DNA of 31,818 nt from assembly GCA_035632555.1 (NCBI GenBank), contig DASQGO010000124.1, forward strand, positions 1-31,818. Reading direction: 5' to 3'. The stretch is from 2-02-FULL-62-14 sp035632555 (GTDB lineage: Bacteria > Nitrospirota > Nitrospiria > Nitrospirales > Nitrospiraceae). A model generated the notes under the pieces. It worked only from the letters and a program-made list of their open reading frames with translations, searched no databases and was not told where the DNA came from. Shown one piece after another: positions 24,228 to 31,818 of this stretch (position 1 is its first letter; each line of letters opens with the position of its first letter). The translations under genes and the position numbers were made by a program.

Positions 24228-25754
24228 TCAGTGCGCCTCCGGCCTGACTGCGCAGGGCGCCATGATCGCGTCTTTCATGCCGTGAATCAACTTTTTATCC
24301 AGCGGGCAGACGGTGGCCAGGATGCCCGCCAGCTCCGCCTTGCCGCCGGACACGAAATAGTAGGGTGACAGCCGGGCCCGCCCCGTCATTGGTTCGATCT
24401 CTTGCGCCGCTTCATTATAATAGGATAGTTCGAACTGCCGCCCTTTGTGGAATTCCTGCAGGATGTGCGGCGTGGTCGGGAAGGATGCCAGCGCCTGGTC
24501 GATCACCCCGGCCCATTCTGATTGCGAAAGGTCGTGCCCGACGGATACGCCGCGGCTGCCCCATGCGAGCGGCGAGAAGCCGGACGGTTTGATCACGTAC
24601 CGGCGTCCTTTCTGCGTGGCGTGACCCAGGTCGCGCCAATCCGCAATGGCCCGCCCTCCCAACTGCAAGCCCGGGATGACGGCGGCGGGCGGCAGGGGGC
24701 GCGGATCGAGCACCCACGTTTTCGGCAGCAGGTGGGACAGAACCGAGTAGGCGTCCTCCCCGAGGTCCGCCTGCCAGAACGCCGTCAGGGCCGGGTGATG
24801 GAACAGGGCGAAGGCCAGTTTTTCCTCCATCTGCGGCTTGAACGGAGGCGTGACGGCCACGCGTCCCTGCTTCGCCGCGTACATGATCAGTTCGGACTTC
24901 GGCACGTTGGGCAGGTCAAACAATTCGAAGAAACGGTAGAGGAGGGCGATTGGGCGATGGTCGCGGGCCAACCGGAGGCCGTCTTCGGTGAAGTCCACCT
25001 CGTCGGGCTCCACGCAAAAGACCGCGAGGTCCTGCTCGCGCAGCCGGGCCGCCATCCACTCCATTTCGGGGCGATACTCCTGCGCCTCTTCGGAGACAAC
25101 AATGGCCGCGCCGCCGGTTCGGCCTTCCATCCGTTCGCGCAACATGGCGGCAAAGCCGCGGACCATGCCGTCTCGTCCGCCGGCAATTCCGGGCTCCCCT
25201 TGTCCATAGGCCTGCGCCATGCAGCCGGTCAGTCCGATGCCGCCGGGGACGGAATCCAATTCAGTCATGATCATCCCGGTGTCGGTCGGGATTACGTCGG
25301 GGCGGATCACGTCCGGCAGCAAGTCCCGGAACCGGTCGAGCCGGCTGTAGGCAATCAACGAGTCCGGCTTGCCTTGGTCCAAATAGGCGGCAATCCATGG
25401 CGGCTGCGTGCCGTGGACACTTTCAAAATACAGATGGTTCAGTGACCGATAAAAGGCGAGCAGGTGGCCGCCGAGGGATTGAAAAAAAGCCACCTCATCG
25501 GGTGAAAGTGCAAGAGGGTGCGGGGCGATTCGCCAACGGGTCGCGGCAACGGGCGTCTGGCCTTGAGGAGTGTCGGTGCCGGATTTGTCGAACAGGCCGG
25601 CGGCGATCAAGGCGTCGCGGGTGGAGAGACAGCGTTGACGGTCGGTTTCCCATCCCGTTCGGTTCGATACCTCAGGCGTTGGGGCCAATCTTCTTTCCTC
25701 GCAGCCGGCGTGGTGCCGGAGAAAATCGTAACACGGAGCCTTGCATGGAGACAA
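24228..25754 (-). CDS. ATP-grasp-like protein (putative ligase), function unassigned
   Basis: A 508-residue protein I recognise only loosely. The C-terminal third has ATP-grasp features: a basic strand ending in RYVIKPSG, a glycine-containing WGSRGVS loop, and an HILQEFHKGRQFELSYYN segment like the late ATP-binding strand. The layout recalls glutathionylspermidine synthase-like ligases. Such folds activate a carboxylate with ATP and join it to an amine or thiol. The longest frame starts at TTG 25754 without a clear ribosome site, so the start is unsure. It heads the run of tightly packed genes that continues to the SDR gene. Confidence 0.62.
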   Translation of the reverse strand: MSPCKAPCYDFLRHHAGCEERRLAPTPEVSNRTGWETDRQRCLSTRDALIAAGLFDKSGTDTPQGQTPVAATRWRIAPHPLALSPDEVAFFQSLGGHLLAFYRSLNHLYFESVHGTQPPWIAAYLDQGKPDSLIAYSRLDRFRDLLPDVIRPDVIPTDTGMIMTELDSVPGGIGLTGCMAQAYGQGEPGIAGGRDGMVRGFAAMLRERMEGRTGGAAIVVSEEAQEYRPEMEWMAARLREQDLAVFCVEPDEVDFTEDGLRLARDHRPIALLYRFFELFDLPNVPKSELIMYAAKQGRVAVTPPFKPQMEEKLAFALFHHPALTAFWQADLGEDAYSVLSHLLPKTWVLDPRPLPPAAVIPGLQLGGRAIADWRDLGHATQKGRRYVIKPSGFSPLAWGSRGVSVGHDLSQSEWAGVIDQALASFPTTPHILQEFHKGRQFELSYYNEAAQEIEPMTGRARLSPYYFVSGGKAELAGILATVCPLDKKLIHGMKDAIMAPCAVRPEAH

Positions 25755-25865
25755 GGAGCCAGGCAGGCTCGGTTGAAACGGGGAGAACGCGTTTTCGCTG
25801 GCGCTGGACGTGCGACGCGCGGTCGGGAGGGAAACAGGGGGTGCCGATGGTCAACGGGCCGCGTT

Positions 25866-26402
25866 TTACGGCGTGCCGTGCGGCTGTGTTTTCCAGCCGC
25901 CGCTGCTGCGGGCGATCTGCGTGCCCTCGATCCACAGGTTCGTGATGAATTGATTCAATCGCGCATTTTCCTGTTGGGCCAGCCGCAGGAATTCCATTTC
26001 AACCCGCGCGCCGAGGGCAGACCGCACGATCGCCGTTTCCACGACGATGGGCGGTTCATCGTCCACCGCATCCAACCGGATGCCGAGCAAGGTGCCCTCC
26101 AAAAGGGAGGTACGCGTCTCGATGATGCAGCCGCTTGCGGACAGGTCGGTCATCATCCCCTCATGTTCGCCCTGTTCGTCCGTGAGCATCGCATGGACCC
26201 GGACCGGCCGCATCCGATACTGGCTGCCGTCCACGGGAGCTTCTGGCGGGCGAAGTCCCCACTGCATCACGTAGAAGCGATGCCGGCATATCTGGCAGCC
26301 GTAGGGGTGAATATATGCCCAGTGCAGCAAGCGGTCCAAGACTCCCTGCCTCCGAACCGCCTGCACGAAAGGCTTCCGGCATTGCGAACAGACGATTTCC
26401 AT
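25866..26402 (-). CDS. PilZ domain protein with N-terminal zinc ribbon
   Basis: A 178-residue protein. Residues 5-39 hold two CxxC pairs (C5/C8 and C36/C39), likely a zinc ribbon. A PilZ domain follows from about residue 62. The PilZ D86-x-S88-xx-G91 motif is good. The arginine motif is irregular (R63, R65 and R68, with no exact RxxxR), so c-di-GMP binding is plausible but not certain. GGAG lies 7 nt before the ATG. It stands 111 bp upstream of the ATP-grasp gene and after the Cys-repeat gene, all on one strand. Confidence 0.85.
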   Translation of the reverse strand: MEIVCSQCRKPFVQAVRRQGVLDRLLHWAYIHPYGCQICRHRFYVMQWGLRPPEAPVDGSQYRMRPVRVHAMLTDEQGEHEGMMTDLSASGCIIETRTSLLEGTLLGIRLDAVDDEPPIVVETAIVRSALGARVEMEFLRLAQQENARLNQFITNLWIEGTQIARSSGGWKTQPHGTP

Positions 26403-26517
26403 GGAGGCGCTCCTTAGGATTTTATCGCAGCGAGAAGGACTGTTCGGACCAAATCGTCATGCCGTTGTGGGAGAGGTCGTTGGGTACATGGCATCGCCCT
26501 CCAATCGGGCTTGCCGT

Positions 26518-27009
26518 TCAGGATTTGCCTCCATGCGACAGTCCCTGCGCGATCAGATCTCTGACCGGACACCGGTGATTCGTCTGGGTCAGATCGTTGC
26601 ATGCCTCCAGCGCTTCCAGGCAATCGGTGTCTCTGGCAAGCTTGGCGTCTTCTTTGAGGAGGTTCCACAATTTGCTGTACTTGCTCTGCCATTCAAGGAT
26701 TGTTGCGGAGGAAATGTCGGTCGAAGCCTGCCTGCCTGCTGGAGGAGCCACCTCGCGGCGTGGAGCCGGAGCATTGAGGTTAAACGCCATAAAGACTCCC
26801 GTGCGTGCCGATTCGTCGACCACGAGCTTGCCGAGCGGACAATCCATGTTGCCGCCGGATATCTCCAGTGTGCAGCTCTGCAGCGCATCCGCAAAGGGCA
26901 GGTGGCCTCGTTCCTCCGCTTCCTGGCGAAAGCGCTCCATGACCGTCAGAATTTTGATGAGACGGCGGGAAAACATGCGAGGCTGAACGGAACCGGAGCC
27001 TTGCGGCAT
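26518..27009 (-). CDS. Unrecognised protein with a duplicated cysteine motif
   Basis: A 163-residue protein with no family I recognise. Two segments resemble each other: L43-QS-C46, ten residues, C57-P-L-GK-L-V63, and L134-EA-C137, nine residues, C147-P-V-RD-L-I153. Both sit at the ends of predicted helices and are separated by a Pro/Ala/Arg-rich linker (about 78-95) and a helical region. The paired Cys could form disulfides or bind a metal. I chose ATG 27009 because AGGAGG lies 5 nt upstream. The neighbours are a stand-alone receiver and a PilZ protein, so a signalling role is likely by context only. Confidence 0.7.
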   Translation of the reverse strand: MPQGSGSVQPRMFSRRLIKILTVMERFRQEAEERGHLPFADALQSCTLEISGGNMDCPLGKLVVDESARTGVFMAFNLNAPAPRREVAPPAGRQASTDISSATILEWQSKYSKLWNLLKEDAKLARDTDCLEALEACNDLTQTNHRCPVRDLIAQGLSHGGKS

Positions 27010-27087
27010 AGTATCCTCCTGTCTACTTCGGCGCGCGTTCGGCGCTCTCTCGCCGCCGTTCGTCAACATACACGAGATCCTTCCCCT

Positions 27088-27510
27088 TCAACTCGATACC
27101 GTGCCTGCGGTTGCGGCAGGGAATATCGAGTGGATCAGCGGCAGCAGCATGGTTCCCAGCTTCGATTTTGGGACAAAACCGTTGGCGCCGGCGTCCAATG
27201 CGGCCATCTGATACATCGCATGATCGTGCAAAGATAGCACAATCACGCGCGGAGCGCCGGTTCCGGCGTTGATTTTCAGACGGCGCGTCGCCTCCAGACC
27301 GCCCATCCCCGGCATGGCAAGATCCATCAACACCAGGTCGGGCTGCAACGCAGTGGTCTGTTGCAAAGCGTCTTCGCCGGACGTGGCCCGTCCCACAACG
27401 TCCATCTCGCGGTCTTCCTCAAGCAAGTGCGTCAGCTCGTCCAGAAATGCCGTATGGTCGTCCACCATCAGTGTGCGGACGCGCCGTTTGTCTGCTCTTT
27501 CACCACCCAT
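27088..27510 (-). CDS. Stand-alone response-regulator receiver domain
   Basis: A 140-residue CheY-like receiver with no output domain. The acidic pair is in LMVDDH, the phosphoacceptor Asp is in LVLMDLAMPG, the Ser/Thr switch is in VIVLSLHD, and the conserved Lys is in FVPKSK. Its family relatives are the NarL-type receivers. It may act as a phosphate relay or sink for the kinase encoded upstream. GGAGG lies about 11 nt before the ATG, rather far. The 119 bp gap upstream holds an imperfect palindrome (TCAGG/CCTGA around 27568-27582). Confidence 0.92.
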   Translation of the reverse strand: MGGERADKRRVRTLMVDDHTAFLDELTHLLEEDREMDVVGRATSGEDALQQTTALQPDLVLMDLAMPGMGGLEATRRLKINAGTGAPRVIVLSLHDHAMYQMAALDAGANGFVPKSKLGTMLLPLIHSIFPAATAGTVSS

Positions 27511-27629
27511 CGGAAGAAAATCCTCCGCAACGGGGGCTACTATGACACAGGAACAGGCAGGACCATATCAGGGAATTCCTGAGAGGCGAGAGAAACAACC
27601 CTTGCAATGAAAAAGTCTTTATTTTCTGT

Positions 27630-28283
27630 CTATTTATCGGCCTGAGTGAGACCGACTCGGATGGCGAATTTTACGAGACCGGCCACGTCGTGAATGTCCA
27701 GACGTTCCATCAACTGGGCCCGGTGGGTTTCGACCGTCTTACTGCTGAGATCCAGCCGACCAGCGATCTCCTTGGTCGTCCGGCCTTCCGCAACCAACTG
27801 TAAAATCTCTCGCTGGCGCGGCGTCAACTCATCCAGCGGATTGGCTGCCGGTGTCTTGCCGTTCAGCAGGTTTCCGACAATATCCTTGGAGACCGATGGG
27901 CTCAGATAGGTATCCCCCCGAGTCACGGCCTTGAGCGCCAGTTCCAGTTCGGCCACATCCGCGCCTTTGAGCAAATAGCCCGCCGCGCCAGCTTGCAGCG
28001 CCTGGCGCACGTAGACCTGGTCCGCGTGCATGGACAGAATAATGACGCGGGTGGCTGAGTGCTCTTTGGTGAGCCGGGCTGCTGCCTGCAGCCCGTTCAG
28101 CTCTTTCATCGTGATATCCATCAGCAGGATGTCGGGATGATGGGCCTCCGCCAGCCGCAAGGCTTCCCGGCCATCGGCCGCTTCGGCAACGACTTCGACG
28201 CCTTCCAGGCTTTCCAGCAATGCGCGGATGCCGGCGCGGACAAGCGTGTGATCTTCTGCCAGCAGGATGCGAAGGGGATTCAT
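27630..28283 (-). CDS. NarL/FixJ-type response regulator (LuxR HTH)
   Basis: A 217-residue DNA-binding regulator. The receiver domain (about 1-120) has the acidic pair in LAEDH, the phosphoacceptor Asp in DILLMDITMKELNG, and the Lys in YLLKGAD. The LuxR-type helix-turn-helix (about 150-210) reads LTPREREI-like (here LTPRQREIL), TTKEIAGRL and SSKTVETHR. Its ATG overlaps the kinase stop (ATGA), so it is the cognate regulator of that kinase. Target genes cannot be read from this window. Confidence 0.96.
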   Translation of the reverse strand: MNPLRILLAEDHTLVRAGIRALLESLEGVEVVAEAADGREALRLAEAHHPDILLMDITMKELNGLQAAARLTKEHSATRVIILSMHADQVYVRQALQAGAAGYLLKGADVAELELALKAVTRGDTYLSPSVSKDIVGNLLNGKTPAANPLDELTPRQREILQLVAEGRTTKEIAGRLDLSSKTVETHRAQLMERLDIHDVAGLVKFAIRVGLTQADK

Positions 28284-31200
28284 GATCGCGGCACCTCTTC
28301 TGCCGGTACGCCGGCCGGCGAGACAACCAGCAGCGGCAGCGTCGCGATCACCTTGGTGCCCCGGCGGGGAGCCGACGCGATCTTGACCGAGCCGCCGAGA
28401 AGCTTCGCGCGCTCCTGCATGCTCGTCAGCCCGATGCTGGCTTTGCCGTTGACCGGGGCAGCGACCTTGTCCACGACGAATCCGATCCCGTCATCCTGGA
28501 TGCACAACTCCACTGCGGCCGCTCCGCGCTTCAGCGTAATGCCGGCCTGGCTGGCGCATGCATGACGCACGACGTTGGTCAGGGCCTCCTGGGCGATTCG
28601 AAAACAGGCGATTTCGATATCCTGGGGCAGGCGCGGCAGGGACGGATCCGCCGTCACCGTCACCTTCAATCCGGCCCGCGTTGCCTGGCGGTCGGCGTAC
28701 CACTTCAGCGCGTATGCCAGGCCCAGGTCGTCGAGGATCGAGGGGTGCAGGTCGAGCGAGAGATCACGGACCTGACCCAGCACGCGCTCGGTGATCTCGA
28801 CGCAATCCTGCATGATGCGGGACCTGGCGGCGGCATCCGAAGTCCGTTGCGCGCGTTCCACGTTCAGCTTAATCGCCGTCAGCGACTGGCCGATTTCATC
28901 GTGCAGGTCGCGGGCGATCGTGCGGCGGTCCTCCTCCTGGACCTGCAGCAACTGGCGGGACAGGAGCCGAAGTGTCTGGTTGGCATTTTTCAACACACTC
29001 TCGGCTTGCATGCGCTCGATCGCCGCCGCAAGAATGCTGGAGACGGTCTGGAGAAAATTGACGTCGTCACGGGAAAAGGTACGCCTCCCGGCTGTATAGA
29101 CGCCTAGCACGCCCCAGGGACTCTCCTTGCCGGGGATGCTCACGCTCATTCCGCCAATGGCCCCATGCTTGCGCAGCCACGGCGGGCCGCCGAATCGTGT
29201 GTCGTTCGGAAGAGTCCCGACGACCGGCCTGCTCGACTGCAGTGCGGCATGAGCCAGCGAGCCCGTTTCCGCCGCCTGCACCTGCCCGATGCAGTCGCTC
29301 TTCCAGCCGGAACTGGAACGAAGCCGCAGTTCCGATCTGTTCGGAAGCAGCTCCAATACTTCGCAGTAGTCCACTTCCAGAGCGTTCGACACCAGTTTGG
29401 CAGCGGTGCCCAGTAGGTTCGACAGATCCTGGACCGTGGCGGCCATCAGGCTCAATTCAGCCTCGATCGCCTGTTGCCGGGATCGCTCGCGCAGCTTTTC
29501 CTCGGTCTGCTTGCGTTCGGTAATGTCGCGCTTGATGGCCACAAAACAGGCGGGCCTGTCTGCAGTATCCCTGATCGTAAACACCGACAGTTCGAGGTCC
29601 TTAGGCACGCCGTCTTTCGTGCGGGCGACTACCTCACCACGGTAACTCTGGGTCCTCGTCAACTCTTGGCAGATCGATGCGAACATTTCTTCTCCCAGGA
29701 ACAGAGCGGGAGTCCTGCCGAGCAACTCGTCGTCGGAAAACCCAACCAGCGAGGCATGAGCGGGGTTCTGATACGTGAAGCGTCCCTGCAGATCCATGAT
29801 TGAAATCGGATCGTGCGCGTTGGTGATGATCTCATGGGAAAGAAGCAACTTCTCTTCCGCCTGCTTGTGCGCAGTGATGTCCGTCATCGCGCCAATCGCG
29901 CGGACAACCTTTCCAATGCCGTCACGTACCATATAGCAGCGGTCAATGACGACGGCATAAGAACCATCTCGCCGACGGAACCGGTATTCGTAAGAACAGG
30001 CCGTACGACCGCTGGTGACCGTATCTTGATACGCTGTCCATACTCTCTCTCTGTCATACGGGTGAAGCCGCTCGACCCACCACTCGATGGTCGGAGCTAT
30101 TTCCTCTGCTGCATAGCCGAAGAGTTTTTCGAAGCCCGAGCTGCGCGCAAGGTGGTTGGTAACCAGATCCCAATTCCAGATACTGTCTGCTGTTGCCTCC
30201 ATGAACAGCCGCATCTGCATTTCATTGTCTCGCAGATTGCCTCCCGCGATTTTCCGCTCGGTGATGTCGGCAAGGAAAGCCGTAAACCGATGTCCCGTCT
30301 CGTCTTTCAGCGCGGTGACGGTCAACTCCACCGGAAACTCGGTCCCGTCCCGGCGTAGGGCGGTGATTTCGATGCGGCGGTTGAGCAACGGCCCTTCGCC
30401 GGTAGCAAGAAAGTTTCTCATGCCGTGATGGTGCCGCTCCCGGTAGCGAGGCGGGACGATGGTCTCCGCAAGATTTTGTCCGATCGCTTCGTTCCGCGAC
30501 CAACCGAAGATCGTTTCTGCCCGCGGGTTCCAGTCGGTGATCACTCCCCGCCCATCCATACCGATGACGGCATCAAGCGCACCGTCGAGAACGGCGCGCA
30601 TGCGCTGTTCACTCGCCCGCAATGCGTCCTCAGTTCGCTTGCGCTCGGTGATATCCTGAACAATCCCCACCATGACAAGAGGAATTCCGGTGCTGTCGCG
30701 GACTACCTCGCCGCGAGCATGGATCCACCAGATCGTTCCGTCCGGTCTGACCGCCCTGAATTCCATGTCGTAGGGAGCATCGCGGAGGAGAGACAATTCT
30801 ACAGCCGATTGAACAGAGGCTTGCTCCTCCGGATGGACGAGGGACAGGAACACTTCAAAGGTCACGGCTGTGTCAGGGCTAAGGCCGAAGAGCTGATACA
30901 GATGCTGGGACCATTGCACCACGTTGGAGGAAATGTTCCAGTGCCAGCTGCCCAACCGGGCGATCTGCTGAGCTTGATGCAAAAAGCGCTCGCTTTTTCT
31001 GAGGTTTTCTTGTGCGATTTCCTTCTCTGTGACGTCATTGAAGATGACGACCGCACCTTTGATTCCACCTTCTTCCTGAATCGGGTAGGCGGAATACTTG
31101 GCCGGGAAGGATGTGCCATCCTTGCGCCACAACACGTCGTTTTCAAGGACGCAACTTCGTCCGGTACGGATGGTGCGGGTAACAGGGCACTGATCGAACG

Positions 31201-31818
31201 GATACGGTGAGCCATCCGGATGGCTATGATGGAGTATGTCGTGCACACGCTTGCCAAGCAGCTCATCAGGCCGGTATCTCAGCTTGATCGAGCCGGCACT
31301 ATTGATGAAGACCAGCCGGCCATCCCTGTCCATGCTACAGACGCCTTCGCCGGTTGATTCCAGCAAGGCGCTGTAGTTCGCTTCGGCCAGTGCCGCGCGG
31401 GCATGCTCTCCCTGCGCAAGGGCCCATTCCTTCTTCAAGCGCGTGGTGGACCAGACCAGTGTGATAAACAGCGGTCCCCCGATCAGCAGGCTGACTGCCC
31501 CCAGGGTCCAGAGCACCTTCCTGATCGGCGTCAGCAGATCGGATTGGTCCATCCGAAGCAGGATGGTCCATTTCAGGTTGTGCGATTTGTCGAACCCCTT
31601 CGTCTGTGCATAGCCGGTGATGACCGGAATGTCCCGACGCTTGTGCAGCTCCCCGACGTATCCTGGTTCCCCCGATTCACTCACCAGCGCGGAATGGACG
31701 CTCAACTGTTTGAGGTTCACGTTCCCCTTGTGCAGCAGATCGGAATCGATGAAGGCCGTGCCCTTGTCGTTCATGAACTGATACTCGATGCTACCCGCAA
31801 ATTCCTCCCGCCTTCGGA
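28280..31818 (-). CDS. Multi-PAS hybrid-free sensor histidine kinase, N-terminus beyond window edge
   Basis: A large NarX-like kinase; at least 1164 residues are visible and the frame stays open to the last base, so the start is missing. The order is: end of a periplasmic Cache-like sensor, one membrane segment (about 85-107 of the visible part), five PAS/PAC units at about 145-760 (each ending in D-[IV]-T-E/A-[RH]-K or similar), a GAF domain at about 785-930, a HisKA_3 dimerisation domain with the phospho-His in ARDLHDEIGQ, and an HATPase domain with a DDGIGF loop. No receiver domain is attached. It is coupled to the LuxR regulator by a 4 nt overlap. Confidence 0.95.
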   Translation of the reverse strand, partial: RRREEFAGSIEYQFMNDKGTAFIDSDLLHKGNVNLKQLSVHSALVSESGEPGYVGELHKRRDIPVITGYAQTKGFDKSHNLKWTILLRMDQSDLLTPIRKVLWTLGAVSLLIGGPLFITLVWSTTRLKKEWALAQGEHARAALAEANYSALLESTGEGVCSMDRDGRLVFINSAGSIKLRYRPDELLGKRVHDILHHSHPDGSPYPFDQCPVTRTIRTGRSCVLENDVLWRKDGTSFPAKYSAYPIQEEGGIKGAVVIFNDVTEKEIAQENLRKSERFLHQAQQIARLGSWHWNISSNVVQWSQHLYQLFGLSPDTAVTFEVFLSLVHPEEQASVQSAVELSLLRDAPYDMEFRAVRPDGTIWWIHARGEVVRDSTGIPLVMVGIVQDITERKRTEDALRASEQRMRAVLDGALDAVIGMDGRGVITDWNPRAETIFGWSRNEAIGQNLAETIVPPRYRERHHHGMRNFLATGEGPLLNRRIEITALRRDGTEFPVELTVTALKDETGHRFTAFLADITERKIAGGNLRDNEMQMRLFMEATADSIWNWDLVTNHLARSSGFEKLFGYAAEEIAPTIEWWVERLHPYDRERVWTAYQDTVTSGRTACSYEYRFRRRDGSYAVVIDRCYMVRDGIGKVVRAIGAMTDITAHKQAEEKLLLSHEIITNAHDPISIMDLQGRFTYQNPAHASLVGFSDDELLGRTPALFLGEEMFASICQELTRTQSYRGEVVARTKDGVPKDLELSVFTIRDTADRPACFVAIKRDITERKQTEEKLRERSRQQAIEAELSLMAATVQDLSNLLGTAAKLVSNALEVDYCEVLELLPNRSELRLRSSSGWKSDCIGQVQAAETGSLAHAALQSSRPVVGTLPNDTRFGGPPWLRKHGAIGGMSVSIPGKESPWGVLGVYTAGRRTFSRDDVNFLQTVSSILAAAIERMQAESVLKNANQTLRLLSRQLLQVQEEDRRTIARDLHDEIGQSLTAIKLNVERAQRTSDAAARSRIMQDCVEITERVLGQVRDLSLDLHPSILDDLGLAYALKWYADRQATRAGLKVTVTADPSLPRLPQDIEIACFRIAQEALTNVVRHACASQAGITLKRGAAAVELCIQDDGIGFVVDKVAAPVNGKASIGLTSMQERAKLLGGSVKIASAPRRGTKVIATLPLLVVSPAGVPAEEVPRS

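Noticed and set aside
27568..27582. Imperfect palindrome TCAGG-GAATT-CCTGA as a regulator operator
   Set aside because: It lies in a suitable gap before the lone receiver gene, but there is only one copy and no known site to compare with, so I do not list it as a feature.

Overview
The window is GC-rich and tightly packed with bacterial genes. There are 31 protein-coding genes, no gap above 300 bp, and no RNA gene, insertion sequence, CRISPR array or phage gene that I can recognise. The gene set is that of a chromosomal region of a Gram-negative-type bacterium: HflK/HflC, a lipobox lipoprotein, a heme-c sensor diguanylate cyclase, formate-THF ligase, and the arsenosugar/selenodomain radical-SAM gene set. 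I lean towards Nitrospirota (Nitrospira-like), but that is an impression from gene content, not a demonstrated placement.

Left part (1-7.5 kb): a sugar-nucleotide epimerase cut by the window edge, then a convergent rhodanese that diverges from cutA. Next come an M23 envelope peptidase and formate-THF ligase on the plus strand, followed by hflK-hflC (ATGA overlap) and a fatty-acid desaturase on the minus strand.

First leftward operon (12.95 down to 7.6 kb): lipoprotein, Asp-box beta-propeller, MoaD/ThiS-like protein, a SAM methyltransferase whose natural start is followed by an in-frame amber codon, a TfoX-N protein, an ArsM-like methyltransferase with a duplicated C-terminal module, and the radical SAM protein ArsS. 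Most junctions are 4-8 nt overlaps or gaps of 25 nt or less.

Rightward block (13.1-16.8 kb): aldo/keto reductase, DUF488 protein, a TPR protein fused to a 2OG-Fe(II) oxygenase-like domain with a possibly leaderless promoter, BolA, and a monothiol glutaredoxin with CGFT in place of CGFS. A hairpin at about 16.76-16.81 kb separates it from the next, convergent operon.

Second leftward operon (25.75 down to 16.8 kb): ATP-grasp-like protein, CPEC glutaredoxin-like protein, lysine 2,3-aminomutase family radical SAM protein, dCTP deaminase, a small membrane protein with a His/Asp-rich tail, two glycosyltransferases of the rSAM/selenodomain-associated families (TIGR04283, TIGR04282), a DUF3365-GAF-GGDEF diguanylate cyclase and an SDR oxidoreductase. 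The two glycosyltransferases are the usual partners of ArsS, so an arsenosugar-type pathway appears to be split between the two leftward operons.

Right part (25.9-31.8 kb, minus strand): a signalling block with a large multi-PAS histidine kinase (cut by the window edge), a coupled NarL-type regulator, a stand-alone receiver, an unrecognised protein with a duplicated cysteine motif, and a zinc-ribbon PilZ protein. With the diguanylate cyclase downstream, this suggests linked phosphorelay and c-di-GMP control. No single gene here is clearly a new system. The best candidates for undescribed biology are the KamA/ATP-grasp/glutaredoxin operon, the ArsM-like protein with its repeated module, the propeller-MoaD pair and the Cys-repeat protein.
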